Assembly (NCBI GenBank): GCA_002314835.1
Contig: DCHM01000024.1
Span: 98,398 to 132,153, forward strand
Direction: 5' to 3'
Origin: Clostridiales bacterium UBA1752
Lineage (GTDB): Bacteria; Bacillota; Clostridia; Oscillospirales; CAG-382
DNA: 33,756 nucleotides
A program made the position numbers and the translations under genes. Every line of letters starts with the position of its first letter. Positions within the stretch are counted from its first letter, which is position 1. Shown here one piece after another: positions 17,377 through 25,266 of the stretch. The notes under the pieces were generated by a model that saw only the letters and a program-made list of their open reading frames with translations, made no database searches and had not been told where the DNA came from.

Positions 17377-17405
17377 TTGCAATTTAGCGGCAAATGGTTT
17401 ACAAT
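17377..17405 (+). promoter_or_regulatory. Promoter for the acyl carrier protein gene
   Basis: TTGCAA (17377-17382), 17-base spacer, TACAAT (17400-17405), about 25 bases before the AGGAG site of acpP. Confidence 0.7.
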
Positions 17406-17437
17406 GTGATGAATCAAAAGACAGGAGACAATGCAAT

Positions 17438-17665
17438 ATGTTTGAAAAAATCAGTGCACTGCTTGCAAAGCAGCTGAGGATAGACGCAGACCGCATCACG
17501 ATGGACGCCGCTATATTTGACGACCTCGGTGCCGATTCGCTCGACGTCGTTGAGCTTATGATAGCTATCGAAAAAGAAACCGGAGTTTACATTTCGGACG
17601 ACGATGCCGCGGATATGCGCACGGTCGGCGACGTCGTTAACTTCTGCGAAGCGCACAAAGCGTAG
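17438..17665 (+). CDS. acpP: Acyl carrier protein
   Basis: A 75-residue, acidic four-helix carrier. The phosphopantetheine attachment serine is in the canonical DDLGADSLDVVELMI (S about 37). Length, charge and the DxGxDSL context fit the fatty-acid ACP. AGGAG lies 10 bases before ATG. It is a single-gene unit with its own promoter and terminator, away from any fab cluster, so it could be either the housekeeping ACP or a specialised second copy; the window does not decide. Confidence 0.9.
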   Translation: MFEKISALLAKQLRIDADRITMDAAIFDDLGADSLDVVELMIAIEKETGVYISDDDAADMRTVGDVVNFCEAHKA

Positions 17666-17672
17666 CAAATTA

Positions 17673-17710
17673 CGGGCTTTTTACGTCAGTTGCAAAAAGC
17701 TCGTTTTTTT
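17673..17710 (+). terminator. Rho-independent terminator after acpP
   Basis: Ten-pair stem CGGGCTTTTT (17673-17682) with AAAAAGCTCG (17694-17703), including one G-U pair, then seven T (17704-17710). Confidence 0.8.
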
Positions 17711-17723
17711 ATTGCCAAAACGG

Positions 17724-17752
17724 TTGATTTATTTTAGGAAATATAGTATAAT
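17724..17752 (+). promoter_or_regulatory. Promoter for the nagA-ROK operon
   Basis: TTGATT (17724-17729), 17-base spacer, TATAAT (17747-17752). The predicted start (about 17759) lies only some 10 bases before the upstream in-frame ATG at 17770, which supports using the later ATG at 17788. No NagR-type palindrome stands out. Confidence 0.75.
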
Positions 17753-17787
17753 AGCATCAAATACTAATAATGCGAGGTATTACGATT

Positions 17788-18927
17788 ATGAAAGCTATCA
17801 TTAACGGCAAGATTATTCTCAAAGACCGCGTCGTAGAGAATATGGCGTTGCTGTATTCCGACGTTATCGAAGGCATCGTCGATGCCGACAAGGTACCTGC
17901 AGGTGCCGAAATTATCGACGCAAAGGGCGGCTACGTTGCCCCGGGCCTCATCGACCTGCACATCCACGGCTATCTCGGCAAGGACGTCTGCGACGGCGAG
18001 GAGGAGAGCATCAGAGTTATTTCCAAGGGATTGCTCGCCAACGGCGTTACCGGCTATCTGCCCACCACGATGACCGTTGACATCAAGGTTATCCGCAAGG
18101 CGCTCGAGGTTTGCCGCGCTCTTAAAGAGGAGAGCAAGACTTGGGACGGCTGCCAGATTTACGGTTGCCACGCCGAAGGTCCGTTTATCAGTGAAAAAAA
18201 GAAGGGCGCACAGGACCCCAAATATATCCTCAAGCCCGACGCTAAGTTTGTAAAAGAGTATGCAGACATCATCCGCATCATTTCGCTCGCTCCCGAGGAA
18301 GATGCCGATTTTGAAGCAATCAAAGAAATCCGCCGCGACACCGACGTCGTAATGTCTATGGGACACACCTCCGCAGATTACGACACCGCGGTCAAGTCCA
18401 CCGCAGTCGGCATCCGTCACGCCACCCACCTCTTTAACGCCATGACTCCGCTCGCACACCGTGCGCCCGGCGTAGTCACCGCGGCACTCAATACCGACGT
18501 AAGCTGTGAGCTTATCGTCGATACCTTCCACGTAAACCCCGTATTTTATGATATACTTTGGAAGCTCAAGGGACGCAAGCTCTGCTTTATCACCGACTGC
18601 CTCCCCGCAGGCGGTCTGCCCTACGGCGAATACACCCTCGGCGGCAGCAAGATTATCTACCGCGACATCGTTTGCAGACTCGAGGACGGCACCGTCGCAG
18701 GTAGCGTTCTGCACCTCAACAAGGGCGTTTGGAACGTAAAGACAAACTCAAATATCCCTCTCTGGGAGTGCGTCAACTGTGCTTCTCTTAACCCTGCTAC
18801 CGTGCTCGGCATAGACAAGCAAAAGGGCTCTATCGAGGTCGGCAAGGACGCAGACATTATCATCACAGACGGTGAGTTTAACGTACAAAAAACAATAATC
18901 GGAGGTAACACCAAATATGAAGCTTAA
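17788..18927 (+). CDS. nagA: N-acetylglucosamine-6-phosphate deacetylase
   Basis: Hydrolyses GlcNAc-6-phosphate to glucosamine-6-phosphate and acetate. The 379-residue amidohydrolase-fold protein shows the metal and substrate sites in order: LIDLHIHG (HxH), GCHAEGPFIS (metal Glu and loop), MGHTSADY, ATHLFNAMTPLAHR and the catalytic Asp in FITDCLPAGG. Start: an ATG at 17770 is in frame but lacks an SD; ATG 17788 has GAGG 10 bases ahead and gives the standard MKAIINGKI opening. It overlaps the ROK gene by 11 bases. No nagB (GlcN-6-P deaminase) is visible here. Codon use is strongly C-biased, like its downstream partner, suggesting high expression. Confidence 0.94.
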   Translation: MKAIINGKIILKDRVVENMALLYSDVIEGIVDADKVPAGAEIIDAKGGYVAPGLIDLHIHGYLGKDVCDGEEESIRVISKGLLANGVTGYLPTTMTVDIKVIRKALEVCRALKEESKTWDGCQIYGCHAEGPFISEKKKGAQDPKYILKPDAKFVKEYADIIRIISLAPEEDADFEAIKEIRRDTDVVMSMGHTSADYDTAVKSTAVGIRHATHLFNAMTPLAHRAPGVVTAALNTDVSCELIVDTFHVNPVFYDILWKLKGRKLCFITDCLPAGGLPYGEYTLGGSKIIYRDIVCRLEDGTVAGSVLHLNKGVWNVKTNSNIPLWECVNCASLNPATVLGIDKQKGSIEVGKDADIIITDGEFNVQKTIIGGNTKYEA

Positions 18928-20305
18928 ATTAGCCGCAAAACTCGACCCTCAGTTTATCCCCATGGCTCTCGTTATCAGAGACATGAAGGCAAAGACCGCT
19001 GGCGACGGCATTGATATCGTTATCGGCGTTGTTCGCAGCAAGGGACAAACCACCACCTACAAGACCCGTATCTTCCCCGAAGGTACCGGCAGAGACCAAG
19101 AGAACTTTGACTTTGTAGAGCGTATCGTCAAGACCCTTTTGTGGGTTGCAGGCGGCTTTAAGGTCATCATCGCAGGCGCTCCCGTCGTAGGCAAGCGCAT
19201 CGCAGAAGCATATACCGACAAGGGCTACCGTGACTTTGACCTCCACTTTATGGAGAGAGTTTACGAGACCAAATTTGAGGTCGAGGTCGTTGACCTCGCA
19301 CACGCTCCCGTTGACTGCGGCGCGGCAGAAGCCATCGGCCGTCACCTCGACGGTTGCCGCATCGGCTTTGACGCAGGCGGCTCCGACCGCAAGGTCAGCG
19401 CTGTCGTAAACGGCGAGGCAGTTTACAGCGAGGAGGTCGTTTGGTTCCCCAAGCTCCAGAGCGACCCTCAGTATCACTTTGACGGCATTTATCAGGCTAT
19501 GAAGACCGCCGCCGACCACATGCCCAGAGTAGATGCCATCGGCGTTTCCTCCGCAGGCGTTTATATCGACAACCGCATCATGGTTGCTTCGCTCTTCCTC
19601 AAGGTCAGCGACGGCGACTTTGACAAATACGTAAAGAATATGTACCTCGACGTAGCAAAGAAGCTCTCTAAGGACCTCGGCTACGACATTCCCATCGAGG
19701 TTGCCAACGACGGCGACGTTACCGCTCTCGCAGGCGCTATGGACTACGACGATAACAGCGTGCTTGGCATCGCGATGGGCACCTCCGAGGCAGGCGGCTA
19801 CGTTGACCCTCAGGGCAACATCACCGGCTGGCTCAACGAGCTCGCATTCGTTCCCGTTGACTATTGCAAGGACGCTATGGTTGACGAATGGTCGGGCGAC
19901 TACGGCTGCGGTGTCAAGTACTTCAGCCAGGACGGCGCTATCAAGCTCGCTCCTGCCGCAGGCATCGAGCTTGACGAAAAGCTCTCTCCTGCCGAAAAGC
20001 TCAAGGTTATCCAGGGTCTCATGAAGGACGGCGACCCCAGAGCTGCCGCTATCTACGAAACCATCGGCACTTACTTTGGCTATGCTCTTGCATACTATGC
20101 AGAGTTTTATGAAATCAAGCACGCACTCATCATGGGACGCGTTACCAGCGGCGAAGGCGGCGTAATCCTCTTGAACCGCGCTCAGGAGGTTCTCGATACC
20201 GAGTTCCCCGAGCTCGCAAAGACCATGCAGCTCCACATTCCCGACGAATCCAGCCGTCGCGTAGGTCAGTCCGTCGCAGCAGCGTCTCTCCCCAAGATTA
20301 AGTAA
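18917..20305 (+). CDS. ROK-family protein with N-terminal extension, probable sugar kinase
   Basis: A 462-residue protein. From about residue 147 it has an ASKHA/ROK-like core: CRIGFDAGGSDRKVSAVVNGE (split phosphate-1 motif), VDAIGVSSAGVYIDN, IEVANDGDVTALAGAM (the ROK catalytic Asp region is 'NDGDVTA', normally 'NDANAAA') and VLGIAMGTSEAGGYVD. The ROK zinc motif CxCGxxGC is not seen; only GDYGCG is present. The first 145 residues are an alpha/beta extension (GIDIVIGVVRSKGQTTTYK..., then VIIAGAPVVGKRIAEAY) that I do not recognise. GGAGG sits inside nagA 12 bases before the ATG. Next to nagA, a role as amino-sugar kinase or sensor is plausible but unproven. Confidence 0.7.
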   Translation: MKLKLAAKLDPQFIPMALVIRDMKAKTAGDGIDIVIGVVRSKGQTTTYKTRIFPEGTGRDQENFDFVERIVKTLLWVAGGFKVIIAGAPVVGKRIAEAYTDKGYRDFDLHFMERVYETKFEVEVVDLAHAPVDCGAAEAIGRHLDGCRIGFDAGGSDRKVSAVVNGEAVYSEEVVWFPKLQSDPQYHFDGIYQAMKTAADHMPRVDAIGVSSAGVYIDNRIMVASLFLKVSDGDFDKYVKNMYLDVAKKLSKDLGYDIPIEVANDGDVTALAGAMDYDDNSVLGIAMGTSEAGGYVDPQGNITGWLNELAFVPVDYCKDAMVDEWSGDYGCGVKYFSQDGAIKLAPAAGIELDEKLSPAEKLKVIQGLMKDGDPRAAAIYETIGTYFGYALAYYAEFYEIKHALIMGRVTSGEGGVILLNRAQEVLDTEFPELAKTMQLHIPDESSRRVGQSVAAASLPKIK

Positions 20306-20318
20306 TCGTTTATCAAAA

Positions 20319-20360
20319 AAAGCAACAGATTGATTTAGGTCAGTCTGTTGCTTTATTTTT
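20319..20360. terminator. Bidirectional terminator between convergent operons
   Basis: Long hairpin: AAAGCAACAGA (20319-20329) pairs with TCTGTTGCTTT (20344-20354), extended inward by TTGA/TCAG. T-rich tracts follow on both strands (ATTTTTAT on plus, TTTTTTT on minus). It can end the nagA-ROK transcript and the metF transcript. Confidence 0.85.
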
Positions 20361-20377
20361 ATGATTTAAAGAGTGTT

Positions 20378-20833
20378 TTACTTAGCTCCGAGCTTTTTTA
20401 ATATCCTGTATGAAACGCTGCATTCTCTCGTGCGTTTGAAAGACAGCGTGCATAGCAGACTGAAGACAAAAAGCACTGCAAAAAACACAAATCCCTCGCC
20501 TCCGTCGTCGGCAAGCTTTGCGTTTGTGAGATTAAACGCGGATAAAATACCTACACCGTCCCGTGTCATGCATTTGCATATCATACCGATATACAAAAGT
20601 AGCGGTATCTCGAGTGCGGCGAAAGGGTCAAGCACCCATTTAAGCAGACTGAACCTCATCAGCACCGCGGCGACAATCGGAGTGAGTAAAAACAAGACGA
20701 AATAGACGTAAGCTATTACAGTACCGAGATTTGCCGAATCGCCGAGCAGTAGGTTTGCGAGCATTAAAAACGCCGCAAAAACGCACGGAACCAAGACGTA
20801 GTATAACGCCTGAAAAAGCCATTTACGTTTCAT
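20378..20833 (-). CDS. Small membrane protein, unknown function
   Basis: A 151-residue protein I do not recognise. About four membrane helices are visible: near 8-30 (LYYVLVPCVFAAFLMLANLLL), 38-60 (VIAYVYFVLFLLTPIVAAVL), 68-85 and 112-130 (FVFFAVLFVFSLLCTL). The rest is short basic loops and an Arg/Lys-rich C-terminal tail. Its ATG overlaps the stop of the methyltransferase gene by 4 bases, so it is translated as the third gene of the metF unit. No cofactor motif is seen. Confidence 0.65.
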   Translation of the reverse strand: MKRKWLFQALYYVLVPCVFAAFLMLANLLLGDSANLGTVIAYVYFVLFLLTPIVAAVLMRFSLLKWVLDPFAALEIPLLLYIGMICKCMTRDGVGILSAFNLTNAKLADDGGEGFVFFAVLFVFSLLCTLSFKRTRECSVSYRILKKLGAK

Positions 20834-21657
20834 TTGTTATAGCGTTCTACGTATCCGAGACAAAATTCGTCGAGCCCCGAAAGTGCAAGGTACGAGGCGT
20901 AGGACGACATCATTTTGTCCGACAGCGGATTGATGATGGCGGCGTCGAGCCCTGCATAGAGCGCCATGGCGAGAAATGCCGAATTCATTTCGTCACGGCA
21001 GGGGAGCCCGAATGAAATATTAGAAACGCCGAGAACGGTCTTTGCACCGAGCTCGGATTTGATTTTTTTGATGGTATCGAGCGTAATCTGAGGTCCGCCG
21101 TCGCCCATGCAGGCTGCGGTAGTCAGCGCGTCAAAGAGCAGCCTGTCTGTAGAGATACCTTTTTGAGCGGCGCGGTCTGCTATCTTGCTTGCGAGCGCAT
21201 AACGACCGTCTGCCGTGGCAGGTATGCCGCTCTCGTCCATTGCGAGGCAGATAAGCGACGCGCCTGCGTCTGCGGCGACGTCGAGCACCGTGCCGAGAGA
21301 GCTCTCTGAGGCGTTTACGCTGTTGATAATCGGTTTGCCGTCGTAAACGGCTATTGCTGCCTTGATGGCGTCAACGTTTGACGAATCAATGACGAGCGGC
21401 AGGTCACAGACCTCTTGCACTGCTTTAACTGCCTTGGCGAGCAGGTCCGCTTCGTCCAGTCCTGCGACGCCTGCGTTGACGTCGAGAAGGTGTGCACCTG
21501 CGTTTTGCTGTGCGATTGCTTCGTTTTTGATATAATCAAAATTGCCCGTGCGATATGCTTCGGCAAGGGCTTTTTTACCCGTCGGATTGATACGCTCGCC
21601 GATGATAACGGGCATGGAGCCTATCTCCAGGACGTTTGACTTTGACGTGACTGTCAT
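20830..21657 (-). CDS. Methyltetrahydrofolate:corrinoid methyltransferase
   Basis: A 275-residue pterin-binding TIM barrel of the AcsE/MtvB/MetH-middle-domain family. It transfers the methyl group of 5-methyl-THF to a cobalamin protein. Visible signatures: IIGERINPTGKK at the N terminus, AHLLDVNAG, LPLVIDSSN, PIINSVNAS and TVLGVSNISFGLP, the standard pterin-site strand ends. There is no cobalamin or homocysteine domain on the chain, so the corrinoid partner must be encoded elsewhere. The ATG overlaps the metF stop by 4 bases. It could feed a split methionine synthase, a Wood-Ljungdahl branch or an O-demethylation route; context does not decide. Confidence 0.85.
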   Translation of the reverse strand: MTVTSKSNVLEIGSMPVIIGERINPTGKKALAEAYRTGNFDYIKNEAIAQQNAGAHLLDVNAGVAGLDEADLLAKAVKAVQEVCDLPLVIDSSNVDAIKAAIAVYDGKPIINSVNASESSLGTVLDVAADAGASLICLAMDESGIPATADGRYALASKIADRAAQKGISTDRLLFDALTTAACMGDGGPQITLDTIKKIKSELGAKTVLGVSNISFGLPCRDEMNSAFLAMALYAGLDAAIINPLSDKMMSSYASYLALSGLDEFCLGYVERYNK

Positions 21658-22517
21658 TGGCTGTCTCCTTTGCGTATCTCGCTGAAATTGGCTATTATGG
21701 CTTCGGCGATTTCGGGCTTATTCATGGTATAAACGTGTATGTTGGTGACGCCGTTTGCGATAAGGTCGATAATCTGAGACGAAGCGTAGGCAATGCCTGC
21801 CTGCTTCATCGAGGCAGGGTCGCCGCCGAATCTGTCAACTATCGACAAAAGCTTTGCCGGCAGGTTGCTGCCCGAAATGCTGACGAGGCGCTTGACCTGA
21901 GCCGCTGAGGTAACGGGCATAATGCCTGCCATGACGGGCAGATTGATGCCTGCGTCACGCATGCGGCTGAGGTAGGTGTATAGCAGGGTGTTGTCGAAAA
22001 ATAGTTGTGTGATAAGGAACTCCACGCCTGCGTCAATCTTGTATTTTAGGTTATCGACGTCTTTTTTGATGCTGCCCGATTCGGGATGTCCCTCGGGATA
22101 GCAGGCGCCTCCGATACAAAAGCCCTTGCCCCTGATAAACTCGGCGAGGTCGGACGCGTGGTTGAAATCTATCAGCTTGGCGTCGCCTACGAGGTCGCCG
22201 CGGAGCGCGAGAACGTTTTGCACTCCGTTTGCCTTTAGCCTCTCGAGGTCGGCGGTGACGCTCTCTTTGGTAGCCTCGACGCAGGTCATGTGAGCGAGTG
22301 CCTCGACACCGCTTTGCTTGGCTATGCCTGCTATGGCGGCGGTCTTGTCGCGGTTGCCGCCTGCCGCTCCGCAGGTTACGCTGATAAACGCAGGCGAAAG
22401 CTTGGCAGTCTCAGAGACGATGGCCTCGGCTTTTTCGAGCACAGCGCCCTCCTTGGGTGGAAACAGCTCGCAGGATATATTTATTTTTTTGTTTGCAGCG
22501 ATGTCGGAAATCTTCAT
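21654..22517 (-). CDS. metF: Methylenetetrahydrofolate reductase
   Basis: FAD-dependent TIM-barrel enzyme reducing 5,10-methylene-THF to 5-methyl-THF. It is 287 residues. ISCELFPPKEGAVL near the N terminus carries the catalytic Glu (ELFPPK), FISVTCGAAGG and AHMTCVEAT follow, VLALRGDLVGD is the FAD/substrate loop, and ITQLFFDNTLLY and VMAGIMPVTSAAQVKR are C-terminal family marks. GGAGG (22528-22532 on the complement) precedes ATG 22517-22515. It is the first gene of a three-gene operon with overlapping stops and starts; product and next substrate coincide, which supports channelling of 5-methyl-THF to the corrinoid methyltransferase. No S-box, folate or cobalamin riboswitch fits in the leader, which is about 30 bases. 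Confidence 0.94.
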   Translation of the reverse strand: MKISDIAANKKINISCELFPPKEGAVLEKAEAIVSETAKLSPAFISVTCGAAGGNRDKTAAIAGIAKQSGVEALAHMTCVEATKESVTADLERLKANGVQNVLALRGDLVGDAKLIDFNHASDLAEFIRGKGFCIGGACYPEGHPESGSIKKDVDNLKYKIDAGVEFLITQLFFDNTLLYTYLSRMRDAGINLPVMAGIMPVTSAAQVKRLVSISGSNLPAKLLSIVDRFGGDPASMKQAGIAYASSQIIDLIANGVTNIHVYTMNKPEIAEAIIANFSEIRKGDSQ

Positions 22518-22552
22518 TTTTTGGACGCCTCCGAATTAAAATATACACTATT

Positions 22553-22581
22553 ATTTTACTACATATTTTTTGCAAAGTCAA
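22553..22581 (-). promoter_or_regulatory. Promoter for the metF operon
   Basis: Minus strand TTGACT (22581-22576), 17-base spacer, TAAAAT (22558-22553), placed about 40 bases before the metF ATG. Confidence 0.75.
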
Positions 22582-22604
22582 TCTAAAATGTTTGATTTAA
22601 CGGC

Positions 22605-22633
22605 TTGAAAAAAGCGTTGTCGTGTGTTATAAT
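22605..22633 (+). promoter_or_regulatory. Promoter for the flavodiiron operon
   Basis: TTGAAA (22605-22610), 17-base spacer, TATAAT (22628-22633). The -10 box lies downstream of an in-frame ATG at 22622, which rules that ATG out and fixes the flavodiiron start at 22670. The promoter diverges from the metF promoter with only about 23 bases between the two -35 boxes, so one regulator could serve both. Confidence 0.8.
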
Positions 22634-22669
22634 GTTATCAATATCAATTATCAAAAAGTGGAGGCTCGT

Positions 22670-24460
22670 ATGTATATTTCCGAAGAAATCCGCTATATAG
22701 GCGTAAACGACCGCAAAATCGACCTTTTTGAAGGGCAATATAAAGTGCCAAACGGCATGTCGTACAACTCGTACATGATACGCGACGAAAAAATCGCGGT
22801 CATCGACACGGTTGACCAAAACTTTACTCACGAGTGGCTCGACAACCTCGGCCACGAGCTTTTAGGGCGCAATCCCGACTATCTGATAGTTCAGCACATG
22901 GAGCCCGACCATTCGGCAAATATAGCAAACTTTCTAAAGATTTACCCCGAAACGACCGTCGTCGGCAACACCAAGACCTTTGCCATGATAGACAAGTATT
23001 TCGGCATGGATAAAATCAATCACGCGGTAGTGGTAAACGACGGCGACACGCTTTCGCTCGGCAAGCACACTCTCACCTTCGTCTTTGCGCCCATGGTGCA
23101 CTGGCCCGAGGTAATGGTAACCTACGAATCGACCGAAAAAGTGCTTTTTTCGGCTGACGGTTTCGGCAAATTCGGTGCCACAGACGCAGACGAGGACTGG
23201 GCTGACGAGGCAAGGCGCTATTATATCGGCATCGTCGGCAAATACGGCGCGCAGGTTCAGGCTTTGCTCAAAAAAGCCGCTTCTCTTGATATCGCCACAA
23301 TTTGCCCTCTGCACGGCCCCGTGCTCAAGGAGGACCTCGGATATTATCTCGGACTTTACAGCCTTTGGTCGTCTTATACCCCCGAGGCCGAGGGCATCGT
23401 GATAGCCTACACTTCGGTTTACGGCAATACCAAAAAAGCCGTCCAACTGCTCGAGGACAAGCTAAAGTCGGCAGGTGCGCCCAAGGTCGTCACCTACGAC
23501 CTCGCCCGCTGTGATATGGCGCAGGCGGTTGCCGAAGCATTCAGATACAGCAAACTCGTTTTGGCTACCACGACCTATAACGCCGACGTATTTCCGTTTA
23601 TGAGACAGTTCGTCGAGCATCTGACCGAGCGCGGTTATCAAAACCGCACCGTCGGCATTATCGAAAACGGTTCTTGGGCGCCTATGGCGGCTAAGGTTAT
23701 CAAAAAAATGCTCGAAAACAGCAAAAACCTCACTTATCTGCAAAATAACGTCACCGTAAACGCGGCACTTAACAGCGAAAGCCGCGACGCCGTGCAGGCT
23801 ATGGCAGACGAGCTTTGCCGCGAATACGTCGCACGCTCGTCCGACAGTGCCAATAAAAACGACCTCACCGCGCTTTTCCGCATAGGTTACGGTTTGTATG
23901 TCGTCACGAGCAACGACGGCAAGCAGGATAACGGTCTTATCGTCAACACGGTCACTCAGGTCAGCGACAATCCAAACCGCATTGCGGTCAATATAAACAA
24001 GGCAAACTACAGCCACCACGTCATAAAGCAGACCGGAGTGCTCAACGTCAACTGCCTGTCTGTCGAGGCACCCTTTGGCGTCTTTGAGAGATTTGGCTTT
24101 CAGTCGGGCAGGAACGTCAATAAGTTTGACGGTTGCGAAACGGTACGCTCTGACAACGGGCTCGTGATACTGTCTCAGTATATCAACGCGGCGTTTTCGC
24201 TCAAGGTCGAGGACTACGTTGACCTCGGCTCGCACGGTATGTTTATCTGTTCCGTCACCGAAGCCCGCGTCATGAACGACAAGGAAACCATGACCTACAC
24301 CTATTATCAAAAGAACGTCAAGCCAAAGCCTCAGACCGCAGGCAAAAAGGGCTGGGTTTGCAAGGTTTGCGGCTATATCTACGAGGGCGAATCTCTGCCC
24401 GACGATTTTGTCTGCCCGCTCTGCAAGCACGGCGTGGCTGATTTTGAGCCGATAAAGTGA
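22670..24460 (+). CDS. Multidomain flavodiiron protein (lactamase-diiron, flavodoxin, flavin reductase, rubredoxin)
   Basis: A 596-residue O2 and/or NO reductase. Domain 1 (1-240), metallo-beta-lactamase fold, has all diiron ligands: H76-x-E78-x-D80-H81, H144 in MVHWPE, D163 in SADGFGKFG and H215 in CPLHG. Domain 2 (about 243-400) is flavodoxin-like with the FMN loop TSVYGNTKKAV. Domain 3 (about 408-545) is a flavin-reductase-like split barrel (RIGYGLYVVTSNDGK, NRIAVNINKANYSH). Domain 4 (559-596) is rubredoxin with C564-x-x-C567 and C582-x-x-C585. NAD(P)H-to-O2 electron flow inside one chain is therefore plausible. The start is set by GGAGG before ATG 22670; the earlier in-frame ATG at 22622 precedes the -10 box. 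Confidence 0.93.
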   Translation: MYISEEIRYIGVNDRKIDLFEGQYKVPNGMSYNSYMIRDEKIAVIDTVDQNFTHEWLDNLGHELLGRNPDYLIVQHMEPDHSANIANFLKIYPETTVVGNTKTFAMIDKYFGMDKINHAVVVNDGDTLSLGKHTLTFVFAPMVHWPEVMVTYESTEKVLFSADGFGKFGATDADEDWADEARRYYIGIVGKYGAQVQALLKKAASLDIATICPLHGPVLKEDLGYYLGLYSLWSSYTPEAEGIVIAYTSVYGNTKKAVQLLEDKLKSAGAPKVVTYDLARCDMAQAVAEAFRYSKLVLATTTYNADVFPFMRQFVEHLTERGYQNRTVGIIENGSWAPMAAKVIKKMLENSKNLTYLQNNVTVNAALNSESRDAVQAMADELCREYVARSSDSANKNDLTALFRIGYGLYVVTSNDGKQDNGLIVNTVTQVSDNPNRIAVNINKANYSHHVIKQTGVLNVNCLSVEAPFGVFERFGFQSGRNVNKFDGCETVRSDNGLVILSQYINAAFSLKVEDYVDLGSHGMFICSVTEARVMNDKETMTYTYYQKNVKPKPQTAGKKGWVCKVCGYIYEGESLPDDFVCPLCKHGVADFEPIK

Positions 24461-25266
24461 TGGAACACAGTCACAATCACACATTTCAGTGCTCGAGCTG
24501 TCAAAAAGAGCCTACGGGGCATATCAACGTTCAGCGGTTTATCGCAAGGCTCGACCGTCACTACGCGTCGGGCGACCTCGCAGGCGCAGGCGAAACGCTC
24601 AAGGTCTGGGAAGCTGAAGCTATATCTCTCGGCGACGACCGCGGATTGCTGTCGGTGCTGAATGAACAAATCGGCTATTCGCGCCGCGTGGACGACAAAG
24701 ACCTCGCCATGCACGCCATAGACGGTGCACTGTCGCTGATAGACTCGCTGTCGCTGTCAAACCACGTTTCGGGCGCTACGATACTCATAAACGCCGCCAC
24801 GACCTACAAGGCATTCGGCAGTGCCGACAAAGCCATGCCGATATACGACAGGGCGCAAAAAATATACGACGCCGAGGGCATGATGGCAAAATACGAGTAC
24901 GCCGCACTGCTCAACAACAAGGCGTCGAGCCTCTGCGACCTCAAACGCTATGACGAAGCCGAAAAGTGCTATCTTTCGGCTATCGACATACTAATAGCCG
25001 AGGGTGCGCACGACGGCGAAATCGCAGTCAGCTATATCAACCTCGCACACCTTACCTTTGACCGCGACCACACGGCTTACGCCGAGACCGAGGCGCTTAT
25101 CGACAAGGCTTGGGAATATATAAACAGCGAAAGACAGCCTCACGACGCAAATTACGCGTTTATTCTCTCAAAGTGCGCGCCGTCCTTCAGATATTTCAAG
25201 CGCACGGCGGAGGCTGAGGTTTGCGAAGAAATCTCGCGCGAAATATACGGCGGTGACAGAGCATGA
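24460..25266 (+). CDS. TPR-repeat protein with His/Cys-rich N terminus
   Basis: A 268-residue protein that starts on the ATG overlapping the flavodiiron stop by one base (TGATG), so translation is coupled. Residues 1-20 read MEHSHNHTFQCSSCQKEPTG: three His and a CxxC, possibly metal binding. The rest is helical. At least two clear tetratricopeptide units lie in the middle (ATTYKAFGSADKAMPIYDRA and ASSLCDLKRYDEAEKCYLSA, 45-50 residues apart), flanked by weaker ones. TPRs mediate protein contacts; the partner is unknown but may be the flavodiiron or the DUF4037 protein. I do not know a characterised homologue. Confidence 0.75.
   Translation: MEHSHNHTFQCSSCQKEPTGHINVQRFIARLDRHYASGDLAGAGETLKVWEAEAISLGDDRGLLSVLNEQIGYSRRVDDKDLAMHAIDGALSLIDSLSLSNHVSGATILINAATTYKAFGSADKAMPIYDRAQKIYDAEGMMAKYEYAALLNNKASSLCDLKRYDEAEKCYLSAIDILIAEGAHDGEIAVSYINLAHLTFDRDHTAYAETEALIDKAWEYINSERQPHDANYAFILSKCAPSFRYFKRTAEAEVCEEISREIYGGDRA

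Noticed and set aside
17764..18714. Minus-strand open frame of 316 codons opposite nagA
   Set aside because: Antisense shadow of nagA, with repetitive Val/Asp/Ala composition typical of such shadows.
18929..20236. Long minus-strand open frame (435 codons) opposite the ROK gene
   Set aside because: It is an antisense shadow of a strongly C-ending-codon gene; its translation has no family motifs and there is no SD or promoter.
22518..22669. S-box, cobalamin or folate riboswitch ahead of metF
   Set aside because: The promoter lies about 40 bases from the start, leaving too short a leader.
23462..24484. Minus-strand open frame of 340 codons opposite the flavodiiron gene
   Set aside because: The plus strand encodes all four recognised domains; the antisense frame shows none.
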